Assembly: GCF_905163445.1 (NCBI RefSeq)
Contig: NC_053205.1
Location: 2,914,001 to 2,978,000 of the forward strand
DNA: 64,000 nt
DNA from: Pararge aegeria
Lineage: Eukaryota; Arthropoda; Insecta; Lepidoptera; Nymphalidae
Direction of reading: 5' to 3'
Shown: positions 29,701 to 41,700 of the stretch, one piece after another
How the letters are laid out: every line of letters starts with the position of its first letter
Numbering within the stretch: position 1 is the stretch's first letter
Translations under genes and position numbers: made by a program
Notes under the pieces: generated by a model
What the model was told of the DNA's origin: nothing
The model's input: the letters and a program-made list of their open reading frames with translations, nothing else
Databases searched by the model: none

Positions 29701-32700
29701 CTAAAAATGTATAAGACTTGTTTACTGAGAGCAAAATGGCTATTTTAGTTCCCAAATACACCGCTGGATGGCGTTATTAGTTCTTAAGATCGCGCTATCG
29801 ACTGTACAACTGCTAATGTATAAGGTTGCATAACATTTCGTTTACATTCGCGAGCTTTCGCGCTCGCCCCACTCCCCCGGTGACGCTGTAGCTACCTCTC
29901 ATGTGGTTACTATGGGCAAATGTCCATCCGAAATTCGGTCACAGAATTTACATACAAAATTACGGTACATATTCAAAATTAACTTTAATTTATTTTCACC
30001 GATCAATCTCCTTCGTGCCTTCTCCAATAATATCTACAAAACATTGGCGAAGTACATTGTGCCCAGTAGGCACAGATAAATGCCATAAACAAGAATTGAA
30101 TTGAATTGGAACTTAGACAAATAATTTTAAAATTGTTTTTATTTTTGTTTTTATCATTTGTTTATATAAAAAAAAAAAACTTTTATTCTTACTATTTTTG
30201 CTTTTAATTTAATTATTTTTACCCCCAACTAACTTCAATGTTGTGTATACCTGCAAGAGTTAACTGTATTGTGAGTATTTCTAGTATCTGTCAGATTTGC
30301 AGCGTGAGATGTCACTCCGCACTGAAATTGGCTTTTACTACTCTTTTCATAAGACTATAGTAAACTGCAAGTTTTGTTTATGGCATCCGAAGACTAGTCC
30401 AGACAAAACCTTTTGTAACGGGAATATTTAAACTTTTGTACAACAGATTGGTGGAGTATCCCAATAAAGTTAAAATTATTAATGCTAATACAGTGTATCG
30501 TTGGTATATCTATTGAACTTTATAAACGAAAAGTGGATATAAACAAATGCCTAACTCGAAATGGACATAAGTTAGTGACATCTGCATATCGTTTGCAAAA
30601 GGTGCAGAAGTCATTTGTGGGATTGAGTATATGCTTTTAAAATCTGATTCCCAAGGTAATTTTGGACCTTAAACTTGAAGTTTAACACTCTCACTGCCAG
30701 CAATATATAGCATTGTTCCAGTTCAGTAAGCCACGGAGTCCGCCTGCGGGTCCCAACGTATCCGCTGCGGTAGGCCGTCACTCAAAATGAAAAAATATTG
30801 CAGCAGGCCGTGGGGTCCGCCGGCGTCTAGTAAAGAATGCTTTTAGCACGCCGTGGGATCCGCTGTGACCCCCTAAATTCAAATAGATATTTGTACTACT
30901 GGCCTGCTAATAACGAAAAAATATGGCTAACATTGGCTTGCGCATATAGTGAGCTACATGTTGAAAAAAAAATCAAGTCAATCGGAGCAATAATTACATT
31001 TCTGTGTGGCGGGGAAAAAATAAAAAAATAAAACATTAAATTGACAAACCTTTATTGTTGTAGCACAAAAAGAGGAAACAACATGCATTTTGAAAAAAAA
31101 AAATACTATTTGCTATGCTTATTGGCAAAACAAGACGCGCAAACACTGGGCTTCGTTGGGCAAGTGAGGCATACAGTACTTGTTTTTTTTGTAAGTTTCT
31201 TCGCCTCTACGCTTGATTTGCCTTCTTGACGTAAACTTTCGTAGCAGTGTATACACTTACGACGTATTAATCGATTGCGATGGTCAGTCAATGGGTTCTT
31301 TCCGAACTCATGTTTAGTTACGACAGGGTCGGTAGCACGGCGCTGCTGTAAATCCATCAACTGTATACATAGGTTCTCACGAAATTTCGTTATTGTATAA
31401 GTTTTAGTTGTAAGTCTTTTACGAGACTTGTATATCAAGTAGGCATTTACGACAGACGTAGTTAGCAGTAATTCAATTCCCAGTTTTTGAAACCAACGTA
31501 CATTTCTTCTTAAAGGATTACAGTAACTGCCCATCTGATCAGAAAAGTCTATTGCACTTTTGTATTTGTTGTATTCGGCAATTACTGATGGTTTCAAAGC
31601 AGTTTTTCGCCTATTTCGCTTGCTCCGGACTGTTACGAATCCAACTGAATGTTTTGTTGATAACGCGAGGACGTCTCTCTTGTCTTTCCACTTTAAAACC
31701 AAAATTCCGTCATCATTTTCTTTTGCTATCATCTCACCTTTATGCAACTTTGTGGAAATAATATCTTTCGGCAACCCTCTTCGATTTTTTCGAACTGTGC
31801 CAAGCAAATGCGTAGACCGGTTTAAAAGGGACTTTGCTAAGTCTACGCTTGTATAAAAATTATCGGTTACAATACTTCGGCCCGCATCTAAGTATTTCTC
31901 GCTCAGATTCATAACCACATCTTTTGACAAATTTTGGCCAGGCGTCGTTTTCTTACCTTCATATACAATCAGATCATGTACATAACCATTTTCATCACAT
32001 ATTTTGAACAGTTTTATCCCATATTTGTGCTTCTTCCCAGGGATATATTGCATGAAAACAATCCTGCCACGGAAGGCAACCATTGTCTCATCCACTGTTA
32101 GATATTCTCCAGGTGTGTTATAGTTCTGAAATTTTTTGGTTATCAAGTCAACCAGACGTTTTACTCGGATAAGTCTGCCAGCATTAGATGACAAATAAAA
32201 ATATGTATCCTCAAAGTGCCAGCACCGCAGCAGCAATTCAAAGCGATTTCGGCTCATTACTGAACCAGCTACGGGATTTTTGTATAATATATTCTTACTC
32301 CAGTAATCAGATATCTTAGGCAGTTTTTTTATACCCATCCATATCAGCAGACCAAGGAATTTTTTAATTTCATTTTGATCACAATCCTTCCAATCTACTA
32401 GTCTACTTGATCGTCTCAAAACTTTAAGTATCATAGTTTTATTCGCATAACAGTTAGTCATGGTCACCATCAGGTTAATTATTTCGTCGTCCACAAACAA
32501 ACTATAATAATCCAGTTCGGTCTTACACGTGTCGGGAATATTTTTTATACCAGATGTAAAAGCTAAAGGGAATTGTTTTTGACGAGAGCCAGTTGGTATA
32601 CTCCATTGACCACTACTGTCTACCGATTGTTGTACGGGGCGGTCCCTTTGAGTTTGATGTAAACTCTGCGCAGTGACATCTTCATCGGTGCTTTCGCTAT

Positions 32701-35700
32701 CGGAGTATCCATCACTATCGGTACTACAAGTAGATTCCGATGAAGGCACGTAATCAGGATCATAGTCCGAGTCGTCCGACATGTTTTACATACTCTAAAA
32801 CAATATTCTTCACAAAAAAATTAACTCTAATCCCGAAAGTTGTGAAAGCGCGGGAAAACGACGCACACAGCGAGCCAAGGGGGCGGCCGGCGGTCAACTA
32901 ACAATTACTTTAGCTGGCGTCACAATGAAATTCTAGAAAATTACAAGCGGCGTGACAGACAAAATCTTTTGGGGACGGCCGGCGACCCCCACGGCCTGCT
33001 GGTTAATTTTTCTTTAAAATAAGACCGGCCCTTTGCACTCGAAAACTTGGGGCCCGCCAGCGGATCCCACGGCAGTGAGAGTGTTAAACAATGTGTTAAA
33101 ACTCATTTAATCGTGTTTACTATAGATACGTTTGATGAATTTATTAACGACAAGGCTGCTTGGAAGCAGACTCCGCCCTCATCTCTCACAAGGTTGCTCT
33201 TGTAATAATTTTAAATGCCAATGTGAGATGGTGATAAGAAAAAAAACACCCGGCTTAGTTTGTTGTGGGCTTTTTCTTAGACCAGGACGCGATCATCTCA
33301 CTACCATGTAATTGACATGTAATGTACCCATCAAAAGTGCCACCTATGGGCCTACTTGAATAAAGATATTTTTGACATTTGACTTTGACTTGGACTTTGA
33401 CTTTAAATAAACAAATATACTACGACATCACACACATCGCCATCTAGCCCCAAAGTAAGCGTCGAATGTGTTATGGGTACTAATATGACTGATAATAATA
33501 TACATAAATACTTATGAAATACAGATAAACACCCAGACACTGAAAAACATTCATGTTCATTACACAAACATTTTCCAGTTGTGTGAATCGAAACCACTAC
33601 CTTGGACTCAGAAAACAGGGTCGCTGACCACTGCGCCACTCGGCTACTGGGCTGTCAAACTAACTTTGACAAAATATTAATTTATTATATATTGTTGGAG
33701 AAATCGTCACAACACGTCATCGTGGAGGGGACAACGCGTAGTGGTGGTGTTAGAGACTATAAAAGGCGGTGCGCGCTTCATTCGAGAGAATCTTCGGGTA
33801 CCGTCAACTAGTTTAAGGGGGACCCCTGTCCGTTTGGAAAGTCAACCTGCTCATTTTTGTTTTTGTTGTAAATTAGATTTATGAATTGAATTTCTCTAAA
33901 TTAGTAATCTGTTGAGTGTTTTATTAGTTCTGTGTAAATTCTTGCTTCTATTAAACATATATGTGTGTGTAGTCATGATTTGTTTTTTTTATATAAAAAT
34001 TTTACCTCTGGTTCCTAAAATCAGTTGTGGGATTCGAAAATATCACGTGACCTAATTTGCTTTGCATTCCTGAAATACGTGCGGCAGTTTGACTATTCAA
34101 ATTACTTTTTATCGTTGCGTTTGAAAATTGAATTTTAAATGTCCCTTATTACGTAAGTAGTGTGCTGTCTAAGTTATTAGATGGTAAAGTATACGTAGCT
34201 GAAACCCTGGTGAGTACTTCTTTTTTTATTTATTTGCTAACTACCTACAGCTGTTTTCAATATAATTGTGCGTGATTTTCAAATAGATTTGTGAATTCAA
34301 ATTTAGCGTTACTTTTGGCCTATCTCGCTATTTTGCTATAATAGCCTACCTACCCGCATAAAAGTTTATTTGTATTGGGCCTAGTTCTTGCTTATATTTC
34401 GTAATTTACTGTTACCTACAGTAAAGAAAATGTCAAATCAAGGTCATGAAAGGAGAAGTCTCTCTAGATACCGCGCCTCGCTTACCGGGCATGGTACCGC
34501 ACCATGATTCTGGCCGTAGGCGTCGAAGGTAGAATTCTAGACTTACTTCAAAACGGCATAATTCCCCTAATAAAGAGTTAATCGAACAAATGCAACAACT
34601 TCAAAATCTTTTAATTGCATTAGAAGGGCAACGCCGCTCCACACCGCCGCGACTCCATGAACCGAACGCTGACTGTTTGCCTGCGCTGTCGCCACCACGG
34701 CTGCGACCTGTGACCGCGACTGTAGCTGAGCAACAGAGGTCGGTGGTGGAGGGTCGAGAGTCTGCTATGCAGTCTTCGCCAGGGCGTCCTGTGAGCGCAA
34801 TGACGGACCGCGATGCCAGCGGAACCGATCGTATCATCGAGGCGATACGTTCAATCAATACGACGGTGAGATCCAACCAATCTTATTACATATCCAATTT
34901 CGATCCAAGCATCCACGATATAGACATCTGGTGCGAGGAAGTTGACCGTGCTAAGAGTACAAACTATTGGAACGATAACGAGTGTCTTTCTCGCATCGGC
35001 AACTGTCTTAAAGGGGATGCTAGGACTTGGCTCAATGAGTGAGTCACCAATGACCGTAGTTGGAGCAATTTTAAGAAAGAGTTTAAACCGTTGTGTCCTA
35101 GGACACCGGATATTGCAAATATTTTATACGAGGTCATGAGTTCTAACTCTGATAAATACCCAACATATGCAGACTATTCTCGTCGGTCCTTACTAAAGTT
35201 ACGCATAGTTAGGGGGTTGAGTGACGAGCTAATTTCGGCAATAGTCATACGGGGCATCACCGATCCGCAAATTCGTGCTTCTGCTGCCAATGCAAAGTTA
35301 ATGCCAAATGAGATAGTAGAATTCTTCTCTATTTACGTGAAATCTAATACATCATCTTTTAATAGGAAATCTGGCGATAGCATAAGTTATAATCGTCTTT
35401 CTAAATCAAATTACGATGCAAAAGTTCGAAAACGTAGGTTTGAGGAAGGCATATGTTTTTCATGTGGCCAACGTGGTCATACTCAGTCTCGTTGTTCAAA
35501 GAAGTCTAAAGCCATCTCTGTTAAAAGCAACAACGAGGAAAACAATAAGAATTCTGCTCAGAGTTTAAATAAATTCGAACCTTGCGCTTTTTGCCGAAAG
35601 CCAGGGCATAAAATTGAAACTTGTTTTGCAAAACTTAAATCTGATTCTCGTAACACAAATAACATTAACTTTTGCCAGGAAAACTGCTATGATAAAAATA

Positions 35701-38700
35701 AAGATGTAGTAGCAGTCATACAGGGAATTCCGGTTGATATTCTTATAGATAGCGGTTCAACTATACCTTTGATTTCTTCATCGTTGCTAAGACATTTCAA
35801 GTGTGCGCGTAGGCCAGCTTTTAGAGTTTTACGAGGTATAAGCGGTAATGAAATTGAGTCAACTTATTTTGTTACCTTGGCCATAGAGTTTAATGAGATT
35901 ACTTCAGAGGTGGACCTACATGCCATATCCCCTGAACTTATGAATACCCCTATTATTGTCGGTACTGACGTATTTAATCGCGAAGGAGTTACTTATGTAC
36001 GTACCCGTGAACAGCAATACCTTACTAGCAAGTCTCGTCTTACCTTTAACGTTATGTGTACTATGCCGACTACGCAGATTCCGATTAAGACGTCGTTAAC
36101 TGATCAAAACTTTAGCAAGCTGCGAGACCTAATTAAGACATATTCAGACTTTTTTTTATCTCTGGGACGGCAACATCCACAGTTAACACTGGCAGCATGT
36201 CAATTAAATTAAATAGTGCTGTGCCGATTAATTACAGGCCCTACAGGCTTTCTCATCCAGAAATTTTAAAAGTTCGCGAGATAATTAAAGATCTTCTAGA
36301 AAAAAATATTATTCGGGACTCTGAATCGGAATATGCGAGTCCTATCCTATTAGTTAAAAAGAAGGATGGGTCTAACCGCATGTGTGTTGACTATCGTAAA
36401 CTCAACGAAATTACAGTCAAGGATCGCTTTCCTTTACCATTGATCGATGATCATATTGATCGATTAGGTAGACATAAATTCTTCACCAGTCTCGATATGG
36501 CCACAGGATTCCACCAGATACCTATGGATAATGACTCAATACCACTCACAGGATTTGTTACACCCGAGGGGCACTATGAATATTTGAAAATGCCTTACGG
36601 TTTAGCAAATGCACCTGTTGTTTACCAGCGGATAATGTCGAAAACACTTCGCCCATACCTAGAGTCCGGTGAGGTCCTGGTGTATATCGATGACGTACTT
36701 ATACTGAGCAATACAATACATGAGGGTCTGTTGATTCTTCGCAAGGTACTTCAAACTCTAACTGATTCTGGTTTTTCTATTAATCTAAAGAAATGCTCTT
36801 TTTTGTGTACTAAAATAGAATATTTGGGAAGGACTATCAGTCAGGGTCAGGTGCAGCCGAGCGAACAGAAGGTTCAAGCCTTAGTCGAGGCTCCCATCCC
36901 AAAGACCGTTAAGCAGGTTCGCCAATTTTTAGGGTTAGCTAGTTACTTCCGTCGATATATAGCTGGATTTGCTTGACTTACAAAAAAAGGCGTTCCTTTT
37001 GCATGGGGTAGTGATGGATTTGCTTGACTTACAAAAAAAGGCGTTCCTTTTGCATGGGGTAGTGAACAAGAAGCACGGCGAGATATTATCTCGCAACTTA
37101 CAAGCGAGCCCGTCTTAGCCATTTACGATCCTGTTTAGCCTATCGAAGTCCATACGGACGCTAGTTCTATTGGTTATGGTGCAGTTTTTCTTCAGGTTCA
37201 TGAAAAGGTGTATAAGCGAGCAGTCGCATACTTCAGTAAACGGACTCAAGGTGCTGAGCCAAGCAGGCACAAGCGACTGGCAAGCCCGACTCTGGCATGC
37301 GCGGGCATATACCATACGACATACCGTGTGGTCAAGGCGCTTCCCCACGGTCGCGTCGAGCTGCAAATGCTGGCAGGCTCGTGTGGAAAGGCGACCCGGG
37401 CTGCGGCAGAATTTATGGTGCCATGGCGAGGGGAATGGACTCCTGACACGTGTGCTGCCTTCTTCGAGGGGGAGCTTGTGTGTTATTTGTGTGTACAAGC
37501 TAACGTCGTGCCTCTGTTACACTGTGATGAAGACCGCATAGTACGCTAACGTCGTGCATATGCTATGTGGTTGATTCGGAAGTGGTATGCTAACGTCGCG
37601 CCTCTACCATTCGTGAGAGCCTCATGTTAAGCTAACGTCGTGCCTATGACATGTAGGTGAGCTGATGTAGGGAATAAGCTAACGTCGAGCCTATGTTCCT
37701 TGCTATACGAGATAGCTAACGTCGTGCTTCCTCTCTGGTATTTGTTTGTGATCAACCATGGATCGATCACGGGTCGATGTGTCCTTGATAATCACGGAGG
37801 TCCCAATCCGAGATGCTTTATGTTCTCAGGTGCAGACGATGATGACAATATGGAGTCCACGCCTGAGCAAGCTGCCAGGAGCAACAATGTGCCTCGTGAA
37901 CGTACTGCGGAGCCCGTGCCCTACTGCTCTGCGGGCATCCAGCAGCATGAGACAACGGAGCACGAGGACGTCCTCCAGTCAGGAGAGGCCGTGTTGGAGA
38001 AATCGTCACAACACGTCATCGTGGAGGGGACAACGCGTAGTGGTGGTGTTAGAGACTATAAAAGGCGGTGCGCGCTTCATTCGAGAGAATCTTCGGGTAC
38101 CGTCAACTAGTTTAAGGGGGACCCCTGTCCGTTTGGAAAGTCAACCTGCTCATTTTTGTTTTTGTTGTAAATTAGATTTATGAATTGAATTTCTCTAAAT
38201 TAGTAATCTGTTGAGTTTTTTATTAGTTCTGTGTAAATTCTTGCTTCTATTAAACATATATGTGTGTGTAGTCATGATTTGTTTTTTTTATATAAAAATT
38301 TTACCTCTGGTTCCTAAAAATATATTTTTCATTGTAAACTGTAAAATGATGTTGAACAAGAGCAATCTGCTGAGTTTCTTGCCGGCTCTTCTCAGTGGAA
38401 TCTGCCTTCCAAACCGGTGGTAGAGTTCGCCTACTTGAAATAAATGAATTTAATGCATACAGGAATGCTGCTTTGCAACAGGAATAAGCACAGCTGTAGA
38501 ACTTCCCCGGACGAGCTCTGTCACAATAAGCTCAAATAATTTAAATTTAAATATTATTTCTTTCCAGCAATATGCGTCGGGGGAATCCATTATGCTTATG
38601 TCAGAACGCTGTTTGAAAATGACAAGCATTTCTTGTACCTGTCGGATTTGGAGCGTGAGATGTCACTGCGCACTGAAATGGGCTTCTACTACTCATTTTA

Positions 38701-41700
38701 TAAGACTGTAGTTGAGACCAGACCATTTCAAGTCGGAATATTTAAACTTTTGATGGACAGATTGGTGGAGTATCCCCATGAAGTAAATGCGGTTAATCGT
38801 TTCAACATACATCCTGAGGTACATTTTTATTTACCTATATTATATATATATGTTTTTTTTTTTTTTTTTTCTCTATTGTTATCCTGCAATCAGTCCTTGA
38901 CTATGAGCAGATGTGTTCATAGATATTTTTAATTATTTTATGATAATTTCCCATATCTTAATATATATAAATCTCCTGTCACAATGTTTGTCCGCGATGG
39001 ACTCCTAAACAATTTAACCGATTTTAAATTAAATTGACACACCGTGAGCAGTCTGGTCCAACTTAAGAGATAGGATAGCTTAGATCTTTAATTATAGTCG
39101 CAATTTTATTTTATTGCAAATTATTTGTCTATAATTAATTGACAGTCACATGTTATGTATATACTACTATACTCATTTAAGGCTTAGCGATACTGAATAC
39201 TTTAAAAACAATATCAATCGCAGACGAAGTCGCGGGCAACAGCTAGTAGTATATATAATTAGAAATAATAGTAGAAGTTCCCACATATATATATAATTAG
39301 AAATTTGTCATATTGAGGAAAGACTGTATCTTTCCTCAATATATTATTTTTAATGAGAAAAAACTTTTTCTCCAAACTATTAATATTGAAGGATCCATAA
39401 GTATATTTCATAAGGACACCCTGTTAAAATATTAAAGCAAAAGATTATGCTATTTTGATGAATCTCTATATATTTAATATATCTCTATTGGCTGCTTGCT
39501 AGAAACTCTAAGCTGTCTACAGACAACAAACTCCTGATATACAAAACAGCACTCAAACACATATGGACATACGGATTACAGCTCTGGGGCTCCGCCTGTG
39601 ATTCCAACATCAAAATAATCCAAAGAGCTGAAGACTCTATTCTCAAACAAATAAAAAACTCCCCTTGGTTTATAAAGAACAATGAGATCCATGAGCATAT
39701 GAGGATCACGAACGTAAAAGAAGAAGAACTGCAACAGTGTAGTAGTAAATACCAAATACTATTTAGGCACCCTCCCAACCAGCTGGCAGTTTAACTCACC
39801 GTACCAGATTGTCGCAGCGGGCTAAAAAGAAAAAAAATTCTAGACCTGAATAAATGCTAAACCAGTCTTTCCTCAATATGACAATTTCCAATGAGAAATT
39901 ATCATAAAATAATTAAAATATCTATGAACACATCTGCTCATTGTCAAGGACTGATTGCAGGATAACAATAGAAAAAAAAAAAATTTTGATGAATACATAT
40001 TCCAAATAATGTCTCCCCATAAGGGTCCAAACTACATTTCATAAGGAATTACCCTGTAAAAATATTAATATCAAATCAAAAGAAGCCCCTTTCTTTTTTC
40101 TATACAAACAAATTCAAAACATTTGAAGTGTTTACTAATGAGAACCCTATTGAAGATAAAAGACCGACACGCGCATAGTAAATAATAATATTTTAACATA
40201 ACATTTTGTTGACATAACTATTCCACATGACGATAATCTGGTGAAAGCTGAAAAGGAAAAAGTATCTAAATACTTGGACCTTGCTCACGAGATTACCGCC
40301 ATGTGGAATGTTGAGTCGACCGTTGTTGTTCCGATAGTCGTTTCGGTCAATGGTCTTCTCACGAAAAGCTTCGACCAACATCTCAAGAAGCTTTCGCTTG
40401 GTTGTTGGATCAAGGGTCGGATACAGAAGGCAGTAGTCCTTGAAACGGCGCGTATTGTGAGGAGGTTTCTCACTCTGGAGCCCTGACCACCGGTTGCTTG
40501 GGCATTCAAAAGCCCCGCAAGCGGAGAGTGGAAGTTTTTTTTTTTATAAATTTTTAATAGTGTTTTTTTAATTTATTCTTAAGCATTGTTAATAATTTAA
40601 AAAAAAAAGAAAAATAATAAATGATAGAAATAATAAATAAACTACGCCAATACACATATCGCCATCTAGCCCCAAAGTAAGCGTAGCTTGTGTTATGGGT
40701 ACTGAGATGACTGATGAATATTTGTATGAATAATATACATATAACCACCCAGACCAGTTTTCCAGTTGTGGGAATAGTACGTTCGCTACGCGACGCGTAC
40801 CGGTTTCACAGATAAGTCTCAGAGACAGTACATAATGTACCTTTTAAGCCTGCGAAGTATTATTTCGGTTTTCATTTACACGTTTTAAATGGTCAATGTC
40901 TGTGAGCACACTTCGTTAGCGAGATGCAGGATATTTGTGGCGCCATCTAGTTTGTTGTTGTGGAGACCACTACCGTGTCTTTTTGCGTAGAGGTAGTTGA
41001 AAAGTCGGAGAGTAACTTAGGCTTGTTTTTCTCCCGGGAAAAAACCGTAATAAACGCGGACGACGGACGCGAGCAACCTTTTATTTTTTTTAAGTAATAT
41101 TCTTTTTATCCCGGGAAAAACCGTAATAAACGCGGACGACGGACGCGAGCAACCTTTTATTTTTTTTAAGTAATATTCTTTTTATCCCGGGAAAAACCGT
41201 AATAAACGCGGACGACGGACGCGAGCAACCTTTTATTTTTTTTTAAGTAATTTTCTTTTTATCCCGGGAAAAAACCGTAACAAACGCGGACGACGGACGC
41301 GAGCAACCGTTTATTTTTTTTTAAGTAATATTTTTAGTTTCCCCTTTACTACGCAATAAAGATGTTTAAATAAATTTTCCCTTTTTTTTTCAGGTGATGC
41401 TAGGTACACTGTACAGGTATTACGAACGCTCGCTGAACAACACTGACCACATAGAGTGCTACACGGTTGTAAGAGACGCTGGCCACGACGCTGTACGTAC
41501 CTGCATCGGGATCGGTGTGCCAATATTCTTTTATCTGGAAGCAGTTTGGTTGTTGGCGGGAGTTTCCGTTGCTGCAATTTTCATGCACGCTTGCGTGCTA
41601 AGGTAGGTGAAGAGTTTGTTTTTTTTTTTTTTTAATTTTTTTTTATGCCACAGTGGTAAGTGACGATGCAGTCCAAGATGGTAGCGTGTTTATTCGTGTA

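Larger units (their letters stand above)
33693..38319 (+). mobile_element. Ty3/Gypsy LTR retrotransposon, defective
   Basis: 328-bp LTRs (33693-34020, 37992-38319) start TGTTGGAGAAATCG and end GGTTCCTAAAA. One difference was noticed (near position 33917 against 38217). The 4-bp ATAT flanks both sides. The interior runs gag, protease, reverse transcriptase and part of RNase H; the integrase region is missing. Several frame breaks make it non-autonomous. The near-identical LTRs imply a young insertion. It lies in dpy-19 intron 1, sense orientation, 248 bp before exon 2. Confidence 0.9.

Noticed and set aside
37499..37730. CRISPR-like repeat-spacer array
   Set aside because: Spaced repeats with variable spacers, but this is inside a eukaryotic LTR element, and repeats and spacers vary in length.
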